Assembly (NCBI RefSeq): GCF_005795905.1
Contig: NZ_VAWE01000001.1
Location: 868,001-932,000, forward strand
Direction of reading: 5' to 3'
Length of the DNA stretch: 64,000 nt
Origin: Streptomyces marianii
GTDB lineage: Bacteria > Actinomycetota > Actinomycetes > Streptomycetales > Streptomycetaceae
Each line of letters starts with the position of its first letter. Position 1 is the first letter of the stretch. The notes beneath the pieces are model-generated. The model saw only the letters and a program-made list of their open reading frames with translations, did no database searches and had not been told where the DNA came from. The position numbers and the translations under genes are program-made. Positions 44,418 to 53,374 of this stretch are shown in pieces.

Positions 44418-44585
44418 TGGTGCCTGCGGTCGCCATCGAGCTGACGTCTGAGCTCATGCAAGCAGTGGGAAGCACGGTAGTGCGAGACCTGGGTGTCGGT
44501 CAGTCTGCGTACGGCACAGTCGCCACACTTGCTGCACCAGCCGAAGGCCTCCCTGGCGAGCAAGTCAGTGACGGTCGGGAGATCG
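44418..44585 (-). pseudogene. Cys-rich gene remnant
   Basis: A short minus-strand stretch reads LLAREAFGWCSKCGDCAVRR then LTDTQVSHYRASHCLHELRR, suggesting a small Cys-containing protein. There is no convincing start and it merges with the neighbouring transposase debris. Family not recognised. Confidence 0.35.
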
Positions 44586-44639
44586 TCGTTGGATGCGACG
44601 CCATGTCTCCCGGGCACTGGTTCATCGGCAGGCCCACGC

Positions 44640-44870
44640 TGTGTTCCACCGGTGCCCGCGCCGCGGAGAGCGCGCGGTTGACGGTTCGCTGGGTTGGTGT
44701 GAGGTCGCGGCCTGGCGGGCGACTGAGAGCGGCCGTCACCCACGGGCCGGCTCCCATGTGGGCGCGGTCGGCGAGGACGGGGATACCCTGGCATTCGCAG
44801 ATCCGGATGATCCGGTGGGTGCGGGCCGCGGTGAGGCCGTGGGCACGGCCGGCAGCGCGGGCGAGATATG
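44640..44870 (-). pseudogene. IS5-type transposase C-terminal remnant
   Basis: Minus-strand reading gives HGLTAARTHRIIRICECQGI, PVLADRAHMGAGPWVTAALS and RDLTPTQRTVNRALSAARAP, the DDE C-terminal part of IS5-like transposases. It is cut at both ends. It abuts the start of the 1,513-residue NTPase gene and marks the left border of the island. Confidence 0.75.
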
Positions 44871-44914
44871 ACGACCACTCACCTGAAGCCCGGGGGTCGG
44901 GGTAGAGTCGGAAT

Positions 44915-47900
44915 GTGCGTCTTGGGCCAATCAGATCGCGCGTGTTGCCCGGGAGCAGCATTCGGGTGCGCATGCATGCGGGGGAATGCTTTGAAGGAAC
45001 GCTCGCGGAGATCGACGAGGACTGCCTCGTCATCCGTACCGCGGACGCGGAGATCATCCTGGAGGCGGAAGCCATCCAGCTGGTCGAACGCCGCTCACTC
45101 GGACCCACCTCCACTGGCGAGGACGTAACCGACGCCCCTACGGGAGCAGTTCGGCGGCCTGAGCCCCAAGCGCCGCCAATGCCCGATCCCCCCGTCGAGG
45201 TCGTGCTCCCGCCCGCCGCCCTGCTCGCCCTGGCGGAGCTGGAACAGCGGGTCCGCAGCCTCCCGCTGCGGATTGCGGAACCGGATTTCGCCGTATACAC
45301 CGATGACCTGAACGACGAGACCCGCATCCAGCTGGACCGCGACATGCTGAGCATCCGGAACAGCTACAGCTACGCCCTGAGAGTCAGGGACACGGCCAAG
45401 ATCCTCCAGTGCGCTGGCCGTCTCCGAAGGGTCTCGGACCGCTACGACGCCGCCGACTGCCTGCAGATCGCGGGACGGATGGTCTGGCTGCTCGGCGAAC
45501 GCGGCAAGGCCCTCGAACTGTTCGCCGACGCTGCAGACGCCCTGAACGACAGTTCCTCCTGCTTCGATCTGGCGGTGGCCCAGCGACACGCTGGTGAACT
45601 CGCCTACGCCACCACCTTGCGGAACTGTCTCGACCAGGACGTCCCCGCGAACGACCCCGCTCTGACGGCACTCGTCGCCTGTGTACTCGTCGACGGCGTC
45701 GGCGCCGCCGAACTCGCCGGTCTCGTCCAGGACGCCGCCGGATGGGAGCCCGGCCCGGCCCGGCTGAGCGTCCTGCACGGCGGCCTGCTGTGCGCTCCCC
45801 GGGAAGGGTTGACCGGTTTCCCGGTCGACGACTGGAACTCGCCCGGTGCCCCCGCCGACGCGTTCGCCGTGGTCGCCGCGAAGCTGCACCCGGAGCCCGC
45901 TCCCGCCGCCCCCGTACGGACCGCGAGGCGGACGCCGATGCCCCCGCCACCACGTCCGGTGCCGCGTACCGCACCGACCGGTCCGCCGCGTCCCATTCCT
46001 CCGCCGGCCGTACGCACACCGCAGGTTCCGCCACCGGCCGCACCCGCGCCTGCCCTGAAACCCGGGCTGCCGCTCGCCGCGCCTGCGCCGGACCCGCAGG
46101 TCCGGACGACAGGGCTCGACGACACGCGGGTGCGAACCCTGTCGGACAAGGTCCGTGCCTGCGCCGACCGCGGGGACCTGGCCTCGGCCCGGCAGGCGCT
46201 TTCCACGCTGAAGTCCCTCGCGCCCCGCCACTCCCTGACCTGGGGTGCGGAGAAGTACCTCTCCCAAGCCGTCGGCACCCCTGCCGGCGCTTCCGCCAGT
46301 ACCTCGCTCCGGACCGCTACGGCCACCACTCGGCAGAACCACGAGGCGTACAACGGCGCCCAGCAGGACAAGGGCCACTTCGCCCGTGCCGAGGCCGCGC
46401 AGCGCCGCCAGGACTACACGGCTGCGAAGCGCCATTTCCAGCAGGCCATCGAGCAGGGAGACCACCGTGCCCGCGCGGTGCGCAGGCTCGTGAACCTGCT
46501 GTCGACCCGCCTGCGGAGCCGCGACGAGGCGCTGGCCCTCCTCCAGGAGCACAAACATCTGTTCGTAACCGACGCCGAGCTGTGGAACTGGTCCCAGCAG
46601 CGCAGCACCATCCTGGAACACTCCGGAAGGTGGGAGGAGGCACTGGCCGAGTTGCGCGGCATGCTCGGCCGGGGTCCCACCGGCGACGAGCGGGTTCGGT
46701 TGGTGGGCCGGATCGCCATGGCGCTGCTCAAGACGTTCCAGCCGCAGGAGGCGAAGAAGCTGCTGGAGGCCGAGCTCCAGCGCGACCCGCAGCAGCAACC
46801 CCTGCGCGCGGCCTTGAACCAGCTCATCCAGGCGATGGAGACGAACGTCTACTCCAAGGTCGACGCCGTGGTGCAGCTCCAGTACGCGGCCACGTCCCAT
46901 CTCAGTCCACTGCTGACCTTCCATCTCGACCGCTGCGAGTACCGGGGCGTGCGAGCGGAGAAGGTGGCCAAGCGGACGTTCACGGAAGACGACATCAAAC
47001 GCCTGGACGACCTGGTCTCAGGACGGGCCAAAGGACGGCTCGGCAGCAACTTCCCCCGTGAGCGCGCCGACTACAACCTCTCGGCCGCCCGGATCATGCG
47101 TGACCTCGGGATCACGGACGACCGGTTCCGCAGCCGGCTGCGGTACTTCGCGGCCGCGATGGGAGACGCCTGCGCCATCGAGGCGAAGGGCAACCCGGAC
47201 GTCATCCGGACCTACTATCTGGAGTCGGTGAGCGTCAAGAGCGACTGGGACGACCTGGTCGACGTCAAGCTCCGGCAGCTGGTGATGTCCTTCACACACA
47301 GCGGCGTACAGCTGCTCGACATGCGTCGGCTGCCGTCCCTGGAGAAGGCGCTGGCCCTGGTGATGGCCGAGAAGCACCTGACCCAGGTGGTCTTGGTGAC
47401 GCTGCTCTCGCTCCCGACGGTCGGTGAGACGGTCACCCGTCTGATCAGGCGGGTCTGGGCGGACCGGACCACACGCGAGATCTTCCAGAAGGCGCTGACG
47501 GACCACCTCGACGAGGACGTCACGGTGACCGACGAGTCGAGCTTCACGCAGGCCTGGCTCGCGGCGGCGAGGGAGGGCGTCCACCGCCGGAACGTCTACC
47601 ACCAGATAAGCGTGCTGGCGGAGACGGCACCGGCCCTGACGGCCCTGGACCGGCACACCACAGAGCTGGAGCGGATCGCCGAGGCAGTGATCGGTCTGGC
47701 TTCGGCGACGGACCGCGCCAGGATCGAGCACTGCCGTTCGGTCGTCACGGAACTGCGCCAGTACGTCCGGCAGAGCGTGTACGTCGAACGGGAGCGGCTC
47801 TTCGGCGGCACGAGCAGGACCATCCGCGCCCATGTCCAGGAGTACGAAAGCGCCCCGACAGCGCTGTCGCTCCAGATCCTGCACCCCTACCTGTGCGTGC

Positions 47901-49456
47901 TCGACACCGAGCTCAGGAAGCACTTCGAGGTGTACCAGAAGAGCGTGGAGCCGGAGAACCTGAAGGTGGAACTGGTCATCGACCGGTATCTGCCCAGCGG
48001 GGGCCGGGTGGACGTCCAACTGGAGGTGTCCAACGAGCCGGGAGCAAGCCCGGTCAGCAACGTCGTGCTGACCGTCCTGCCCAGTGCCGACTACACGGCC
48101 GCCGAGGCCACAATCTCGGTGGCCGAGTCCATCGGGGCGGGTGAGTCGAAGACCTGCCAGATCTCCCTGGTCGCAGGCAAGCCCACCATCGAACAGGAAC
48201 TGATCACCCTGGTCAGCCGGATCGGGTTCACGCTGCGCTCGCAGCGACGGGTCGAGGCCGAGGTGGAGCCGAAGTCGATCCGGCTGCACACCGACACCGA
48301 GTGGACCGAGATCCCCAACCCGTACAGCGCGGGTCTTCCGGTGGAGAACCCGGACATGTTCATGGGCCGCGACCCGCTCATCGCCAATCTGGCGGAGACG
48401 GTGACGGGGCCCCACCGGGGAAGCGTGATCGTCTACGGACAGAAGCGCGCGGGGAAGTCGTCGGTCCTCTTCCACCTCCGGGAGAAACTGACGCTGCCGA
48501 GTCTCGCGGTGAGCTTCAGCATCCAGGATCTGGCGGGCGGCATCTCCTTCGCCGACTTCCTCTACCGCATCGGTGACGACTTCCACTGGTCGATCAGCAA
48601 CCTGGTCGCGGACGAGGGCTGGGAGACCGATCCGCTCCCCGAGCCCAGCCTGGAGCAGATCAGGCTCGCCCCCCAGCAGAAGTTCATCGAATACATGCGT
48701 CGTCTGCTCGCATGGCTGAGAGCCACGCCGCCCCTCGCGGACAGCCATCTGGTGCTGCTGATCGACGAGTTCAGCATGGTGCACAAGGAGATCCGCAGCG
48801 GGAATCTGCCCGAGAGCTTCATGAAGGGCTGGAAGGCCATGCTCGAAAAGGGGTTCTTCCGCTGCGTCCTGGTGGGAAACGATCTGATGCCGAGATTCAT
48901 CCAGGAGTTCCCGAACGAGTTCCAGGTGGCCACGGAAGCCCGGGTCTCCTACCTGGAACGCGCCTATGCGAAGGACCTCATCGAGAAGCCGATCCGGCTG
49001 CCCGACGGAGCCAGCCGGTACCGGGGCAACGCCGTGGACCGCATCCTCGAACTCACCGGCCAGAGTCCGTATTACATTCAGTTGTTCTGTCACGAGCTCG
49101 TGCTCTACATGAACAGCGAGGACGTGCGCGGGCCGGCCATCGGGCCGGCTGACGTCGAGGCCGTCGCGGACCGGCTCATCGTGGCCCTGGGCGAGAACGA
49201 GTTCGACAACCTGCTCACCCCCGGCGACAGCGAGGTCACCGACATCAGCGGCGAACTCGTCATGGAGGTCCTCCAGGTGACCAGGCGGGAGGTCGGACGG
49301 GCCATGTACCACGTGGGGGACGGGCACGCTCACCCGGAGGCCGAGCGGGTCATCCAGGACCTGGAACGCAGAGAAGTACTCCAGCGCCTCTCCGGAAACC
49401 GTTACCGCATCAGGGTCGGACTCTTCAGCCAGTGGTTGCAGCATCGATGGGCGTGA
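44915..49456 (+). CDS. Giant TPR/AAA (STAND-like) NTPase
   Basis: 1,513 residues from a GTG at 44915. Residues ~14-60 resemble an LSm-like strand set (SIRVRMHAGECFEGTLAEID). A helical region ~90-300 follows, then a Pro-rich linker ~330-395, TPR-like helices ~405-650 (HFARAEAAQRRQDYTAAKRH), a long helical and Ig-like middle, and a C-terminal AAA/STAND ATPase introduced by NPYSAGLPVENPDMFMGRDP. Walker A is YGQKRAGKSSVLFHL (Lys ~1181), Walker B LVLLIDEF (Asp ~1284). No recognisable effector domain. Its stop overlaps the next ATPase gene, so the two form an operon. Architecture is that of conflict or defence NTPases (inference). Exact start is uncertain because no strong ribosome-binding site is visible. 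Confidence 0.8.
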   Translation: MRLGPIRSRVLPGSSIRVRMHAGECFEGTLAEIDEDCLVIRTADAEIILEAEAIQLVERRSLGPTSTGEDVTDAPTGAVRRPEPQAPPMPDPPVEVVLPPAALLALAELEQRVRSLPLRIAEPDFAVYTDDLNDETRIQLDRDMLSIRNSYSYALRVRDTAKILQCAGRLRRVSDRYDAADCLQIAGRMVWLLGERGKALELFADAADALNDSSSCFDLAVAQRHAGELAYATTLRNCLDQDVPANDPALTALVACVLVDGVGAAELAGLVQDAAGWEPGPARLSVLHGGLLCAPREGLTGFPVDDWNSPGAPADAFAVVAAKLHPEPAPAAPVRTARRTPMPPPPRPVPRTAPTGPPRPIPPPAVRTPQVPPPAAPAPALKPGLPLAAPAPDPQVRTTGLDDTRVRTLSDKVRACADRGDLASARQALSTLKSLAPRHSLTWGAEKYLSQAVGTPAGASASTSLRTATATTRQNHEAYNGAQQDKGHFARAEAAQRRQDYTAAKRHFQQAIEQGDHRARAVRRLVNLLSTRLRSRDEALALLQEHKHLFVTDAELWNWSQQRSTILEHSGRWEEALAELRGMLGRGPTGDERVRLVGRIAMALLKTFQPQEAKKLLEAELQRDPQQQPLRAALNQLIQAMETNVYSKVDAVVQLQYAATSHLSPLLTFHLDRCEYRGVRAEKVAKRTFTEDDIKRLDDLVSGRAKGRLGSNFPRERADYNLSAARIMRDLGITDDRFRSRLRYFAAAMGDACAIEAKGNPDVIRTYYLESVSVKSDWDDLVDVKLRQLVMSFTHSGVQLLDMRRLPSLEKALALVMAEKHLTQVVLVTLLSLPTVGETVTRLIRRVWADRTTREIFQKALTDHLDEDVTVTDESSFTQAWLAAAREGVHRRNVYHQISVLAETAPALTALDRHTTELERIAEAVIGLASATDRARIEHCRSVVTELRQYVRQSVYVERERLFGGTSRTIRAHVQEYESAPTALSLQILHPYLCVLDTELRKHFEVYQKSVEPENLKVELVIDRYLPSGGRVDVQLEVSNEPGASPVSNVVLTVLPSADYTAAEATISVAESIGAGESKTCQISLVAGKPTIEQELITLVSRIGFTLRSQRRVEAEVEPKSIRLHTDTEWTEIPNPYSAGLPVENPDMFMGRDPLIANLAETVTGPHRGSVIVYGQKRAGKSSVLFHLREKLTLPSLAVSFSIQDLAGGISFADFLYRIGDDFHWSISNLVADEGWETDPLPEPSLEQIRLAPQQKFIEYMRRLLAWLRATPPLADSHLVLLIDEFSMVHKEIRSGNLPESFMKGWKAMLEKGFFRCVLVGNDLMPRFIQEFPNEFQVATEARVSYLERAYAKDLIEKPIRLPDGASRYRGNAVDRILELTGQSPYYIQLFCHELVLYMNSEDVRGPAIGPADVEAVADRLIVALGENEFDNLLTPGDSEVTDISGELVMEVLQVTRREVGRAMYHVGDGHAHPEAERVIQDLERREVLQRLSGNRYRIRVGLFSQWLQHRWA

Positions 49457-51096
49457 ACGCGGCGGAGCCCGACGGCCCCCTGGACCTGATCACCAATCCC
49501 TACGCGGGGTACGGCTCCCCCGTCGCGGGACCGGAGTTCGTCGGCCGTACCACAGCGATCAGCTCGATCCGAAACCGGACGTTCACCTCGCTGGAGACGG
49601 CATCGGTGTCGATCGTCGGACCGCCCAGGGTCGGGAAGTCCAGCCTTGCCCGGCACGTCCACGACCAGCTCGCCACCGGCCGCAGTGTCCGGGGCCTGAC
49701 CTTCGTGCCGGTGTGGATAACGGTCAGCGGCTGCGACTCGGAGCAGTCGCTCTTCCGCGAACTCGCCTATGCCGTCCAGACCTGGATGTCCGACCGCGAC
49801 CTGCACGCCGACCGACTGGAGCCGTTGTACGAGTCCCTGTCCGCGGTCGTGTCCTGGGACGACATGCGGATGCGGCTGCGCACCTATATGCGCCGGCTCC
49901 GGCGGCTCCAGTACCAGGTCGTGGCCGTACTGGACGAGTTCGACGCCGCCCGGAACGTCTTCCGGCGCCCCGAGCCCTACGAATTCCTGCGCGCCCTCGC
50001 CTACGAGCCGGACGTGCGCGTCGCCCTCATCACCACCTCCCGGCGGGGCCTGGCGGAGATCGTCGTGCGGTCGACACCCGAGTTGTCCACATTCCCGCAG
50101 ATCTTCGGACTGCCGGTCACCCTGGGGTGCTTCGACACCCGGGAACTTACGGCTCTGATCGCGAGATCCCCTCACATCGGCCCGGACCTGAGACAGCCCC
50201 TGCTGACCTGGCTGGGCCGGGAGGCCGGAGGCCAGCCGTTTCTGGCGTCCGCGCTGCTGTCCGTGCTGCACGACCGATGGGCGATCCACGGAGTCCCACC
50301 ACCCGCCGAGCTGCCGCACCACCTCGGCGAGGCCGTCGCGACGTGCAGCGACCTGACCGTCCGGCACCATGAGCACATGCTGGAGCTGCTGCGCGACGAG
50401 GACCGGCTCAAGACCCTCCTGGAGGTGCTCTTCGGTCCCCAGGTCAACGCACAGCCACAGGACGCCGAACGACTGGCCAGGGAGGGGATCATCCGCCCGA
50501 CCGCCGATGGCTGGGAAGGGTTCTCGGAGAACTTCCAGGAGTACCTAGGCCTGCTGGAGCGGAGGTCGGACGACTGGTCGTTGTGGCAGCTGACGGAGAC
50601 CAGACTGCGGGCTGGCCTGACCACCGCGCTGCGGGCCGCGTACGGCGACCTGTGGCTGGTCAAGCTCAGGGAGTGCCAGAAGCGGCTGATCGAGAAGTGC
50701 GAGAGCCGGCAGGAGCGGGTACAACGGGGCTTTCGCGAGCTCGCTCCGGACGAGAGCCCGCTCGACTACGCCTACCCGCAGGACCTGCTGGCCATCATCA
50801 TGATGCACTGGGAGCAACTGCGGCCGGCCCTGGGCCACTCGAAGGACGGCTGGCAGGAACGGCTGGAGCTTATCGCGCGGGTGCGCACACCGATGGCGCA
50901 CAACCGGCGCTCCGGCACCTCTCCCCTGCTCATGGAGCGGTTCCGCGAGTACTGCCAGGACGTGCTGCGTTGGCTGCCGCAGCCGACGGATCGGGAGCCG
51001 TCCTCCGCGTCCTCAGGGCTCCGCCGTGCTCCCGTCGGTGACGTGGACGCTGGGCCGGTCGATCAGAGCGCTGTAGACGCCGGAATCCAGCCGTAG
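49447..51096 (+). CDS. AAA ATPase with C-terminal HEPN-like (Rx4H) domain
   Basis: 549 residues from the ATG at 49447 (a GTG at 49453 that overlaps the upstream stop is also possible). It begins with the same NPYAGYGSPVAGPEFVGR entry as the preceding protein. Walker A is VGPPRVGKSSLARHVHDQLA (Lys ~64), Walker B VVAVLDEFDAAR (Asp ~163). The C-terminal ~120 residues are helical and contain LIARVRTPMAHNRRS. R480 and H485 give the R-x4-H motif of HEPN ribonucleases, after YPQDLLAIIMMHWEQLRPAL as in Swt1/DUF4145-type HEPN domains. So an ATPase-gated RNase is plausible. Translationally coupled to the giant NTPase and overlaps the convergent NYN gene by 84 bp. Confidence 0.8.
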   Translation: MGVNAAEPDGPLDLITNPYAGYGSPVAGPEFVGRTTAISSIRNRTFTSLETASVSIVGPPRVGKSSLARHVHDQLATGRSVRGLTFVPVWITVSGCDSEQSLFRELAYAVQTWMSDRDLHADRLEPLYESLSAVVSWDDMRMRLRTYMRRLRRLQYQVVAVLDEFDAARNVFRRPEPYEFLRALAYEPDVRVALITTSRRGLAEIVVRSTPELSTFPQIFGLPVTLGCFDTRELTALIARSPHIGPDLRQPLLTWLGREAGGQPFLASALLSVLHDRWAIHGVPPPAELPHHLGEAVATCSDLTVRHHEHMLELLRDEDRLKTLLEVLFGPQVNAQPQDAERLAREGIIRPTADGWEGFSENFQEYLGLLERRSDDWSLWQLTETRLRAGLTTALRAAYGDLWLVKLRECQKRLIEKCESRQERVQRGFRELAPDESPLDYAYPQDLLAIIMMHWEQLRPALGHSKDGWQERLELIARVRTPMAHNRRSGTSPLLMERFREYCQDVLRWLPQPTDREPSSASSGLRRAPVGDVDAGPVDQSAVDAGIQP

Positions 51097-51696
51097 CTCC
51101 CTGGTACCGGGAATGGGCCGGTGCTCATGGTCCGGGCGTGTACAGGTCGGGAATGCCGAGTACAGCGCGTAGCGTCGGCCCTGCGACTGGTAGACCTTCT
51201 TGACCTCTTGGACCATCGGGCCAAAGTCGGAGTCCTGGGACAGGATGATCAGCGTGGAGTACTCCTGCTGCCAGGCACCGCGGAGCGCAAGGGACGCGAG
51301 CCTGATGTCGGCGCCCTTCTCCTTACGGCGCCCCGCCGTGGCATTCAACGTGCCGCAGTTCCCGCACGTCACGCTGCGGTCCAGCGACGTAGTGCACTGT
51401 GTGCACACCAGTTGGTGGTAGCTGAAACGGGCTTGCTCATGGCGCACGCCGTAGTTGCGGAGCTTACGCAGACGCTTGCGCCAGGCGTGGAACTCCGGCG
51501 CCTCTTCCGGGCGGTTGCGGTCGGGGAGGGCCATAACCACGGCAGCTCCGCTGACAGTGTCCGCGCCCGTTTCGGCTGCCACGTGCAGGGCCAGCCGGTC
51601 GAGCGGGAACTTGGCGGCGGGACCGTATCCGAAGCACCGCAGGGCGGCGACGTAGTGGTTCCATCCATCGACCAGAACCAGGCAACCCGATTCCAC
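51013..51696 (-). CDS. NYN/PIN-like nuclease with zinc ribbon
   Basis: 227 residues from a GTG at 51694-51696 (GGGAG site); a longer form from 51741 lacks one. The NYN fold is visible: strand 1 LVLVDGWNHYV (Asp10), EKGADIRLASLAL (Asp130) and LIILSQDSDFGPMVQEVKKV (Asp155, Asp157), i.e. the acidic metal-binding cluster of LabA/PIN-like RNases. A zinc ribbon (C98-x2-C101 and C111-x2-C114, CGNCG) is inserted in the middle. The 3' end overlaps the HEPN-ATPase gene by 84 bp on the opposite strand, so the C-terminal ~27 residues of each share DNA. Likely a ribonuclease of the same island. Confidence 0.88.
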   Translation of the reverse strand: MESGCLVLVDGWNHYVAALRCFGYGPAAKFPLDRLALHVAAETGADTVSGAAVVMALPDRNRPEEAPEFHAWRKRLRKLRNYGVRHEQARFSYHQLVCTQCTTSLDRSVTCGNCGTLNATAGRRKEKGADIRLASLALRGAWQQEYSTLIILSQDSDFGPMVQEVKKVYQSQGRRYALYSAFPTCTRPDHEHRPIPGTRELRLDSGVYSALIDRPSVHVTDGSTAEP

Positions 51697-51908
51697 CCTC
51701 TGCTCCCCCTTGAGAAGAAAGTGACCGAGAACAAATGACACAGAAAAACCCCGCTGGGGGCCACAGGTCTGTTTCCAGAGGCGACGCTAGCAGCGGGGGC
51801 ACTACAGAGTGTAGCGAACCGGTGAGAAGGCTTCAAGCGGTTGCGCCCCGGGGGCGGGCTCCGACGTCCGCGGAACCCGCCCCCCGGGTCCCCCTCACCG
51901 GTGGGATG

Positions 51909-53123
51909 TCAGGCCGCGTCCTCCTTCCCCGGTTCCTCGATCTCCTCGGCCAGCCCACCCTTCTCGTTCGCCGCGACCTTGAAGCTCAGCAGCGCCCCCG
52001 GCGCGAACCGCTGGACCGCTGAGCGGGGCGTGAAGACGTGGTGGCTGTTGCCGAGCTGGTCCTGGACGCGCAGCCAGCCGTGGGCCTTGCCCTCGGGCAG
52101 CTTCAGGGTGCCCTCCGCGTAGTCGTCCACGAGGAGGATGCCTACGGCATGGCGATTGCGCTCGCTGTCAACCCGTCCCGTCGCCACGAACACGATCCGG
52201 CTGCCGACCCGCAGGGACTCCCCGACATCCTCCGGATACACCAAGTGGCCGGCACGGAAGTAGAAGTCCTCGCCGGACCGGGAGTCGCGGACGAACCCGA
52301 AGTTGGCACCGGGCTTCCAGCAGGTCACCTCCCCGGAGTGCCGCTCCTCCAGGGCTCCCTGGCGCTTGTCCTGGGCCGGCTGCCGCTTGCCTGCGGAGCG
52401 CTCGACGGGGAGGCGGGTCGTGCCGGGCGGCGAGGACGGAGCCTGTCGCATGCGGTCGGTGTTGCGGGTCACCGCCTCGGACTTGAGCCCGTACAGCTGT
52501 TGGTCCCACAGGATCTCGTAGTACTCCACCGGTTGGTCGAAGCCCTTCAGCGGGGCCCGTTGCACGTCTCCCTGGTACTGCTCAGGGGCGCGGCCGAGGG
52601 CGATGCCGAGCCGGCTGGCAATCTTCATGACGTTGGCCGCAGACGCCGTTGCCCGGTCGACGAAGATGGCCTTCGGGGAGGCGGCGTCGCACAGGCGCTT
52701 CGCCTTGTCGACCACCGTGCCGACGTAGTCGTGACCGCCCGTCGGCGTGGTGAAAGCGACGACCGAGCCCGTGCTGACACCTATGCTGCAGTTGAAGTCG
52801 ATAACGCCCCTGGCCCCCGTACGGCCCTGGTTCGCGTCGTGGACTGCCTCCTGAACGGACACGGCGACGTTGACGGCGTCGGTCGCCCGGTCGCTGTCGA
52901 ACGTGATCATGATGCCGTCGCCGAGGTACTTGATCTCCGCCTCGGGGTCCGCCTGCACGGCGAGGGCGGTGACCGCGTCGTACAGCCAGCCGAGTGCCGG
53001 CAGCCAACTGGCCTCGGGCTGCTGCTCCTTCATGACAGTCGAGCCGACCTGATCGATGAACAGAACGGTGCGCGCTTCCCGGGATTGGGGTTCGGCGAAC
53101 GCTTCACGAAGCTGAGTGGCCAT
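51909..53123 (-). CDS. Class III nucleotidyl cyclase fused to cold-shock-like OB domains (Pycsar-like)
   Basis: 404 residues from the ATG at 53121-53123. Residues ~17-205 are a class III cyclase homology domain with metal ligands in LFIDQVGSTV (D24) and IKYLGDGIMITF (D69) and the VGTVVDKAKRLCDAASP helix. The usual asparagine of NxAxR is aspartate here (DKAKR). Residues ~264-316 resemble a cold-shock domain (GEVTCWKPGANFGFVRDSRS, then EDFYFRAGHL). Residues ~337-397 are a second OB-like unit (GTLKLPEGKAHGWLRVQDQL). A nucleotide cyclase joined to nucleic-acid-binding folds, divergent from a PycTM-like gene, suggests an RNA-gated cyclic-nucleotide defence switch (inference). The product (cUMP, cCMP, cAMP or cGMP) cannot be told. 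Confidence 0.85.
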   Translation of the reverse strand: MATQLREAFAEPQSREARTVLFIDQVGSTVMKEQQPEASWLPALGWLYDAVTALAVQADPEAEIKYLGDGIMITFDSDRATDAVNVAVSVQEAVHDANQGRTGARGVIDFNCSIGVSTGSVVAFTTPTGGHDYVGTVVDKAKRLCDAASPKAIFVDRATASAANVMKIASRLGIALGRAPEQYQGDVQRAPLKGFDQPVEYYEILWDQQLYGLKSEAVTRNTDRMRQAPSSPPGTTRLPVERSAGKRQPAQDKRQGALEERHSGEVTCWKPGANFGFVRDSRSGEDFYFRAGHLVYPEDVGESLRVGSRIVFVATGRVDSERNRHAVGILLVDDYAEGTLKLPEGKAHGWLRVQDQLGNSHHVFTPRSAVQRFAPGALLSFKVAANEKGGLAEEIEEPGKEDAA

Positions 53124-53228
53124 GTGTCTCACCCTTCGATGCGATGCGATGCGGACTGGAACGGGGCCCGGTCGGCCTCCGACACCTACTAACGGACACG
53201 GTTGCAAGGACCCCGCACCGAGCCGCTG

Positions 53229-53257
53229 TTGACACGGTGGTGACAGGCCGTCATAGT
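53229..53257 (+). promoter_or_regulatory. Sigma-70-type promoter for the 53375-54843 pair
   Basis: TTGACA (53229-53234), 17-base spacer, CATAGT (53252-53257). About 115 bp before the start codon of the first gene, in the divergent gap with the cyclase. Confidence 0.6.
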
Positions 53258-53374
53258 GATGCGACCGCATCGCTGCGGCCGAGCACTTCGCTCCTACTGT
53301 GCTGTGCACAGGACACGTTGACCCTACGGGCCGACCCCACACATGTGGGTCTCCTCATCTCCAGGGAACGTGTC

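Noticed and set aside
45900..46100. Frameshift in the Pro-rich stretch of the giant NTPase
   Set aside because: The frame stays open with the same codon bias on both sides and resumes as TPR-like helices. It reads as a genuine linker.
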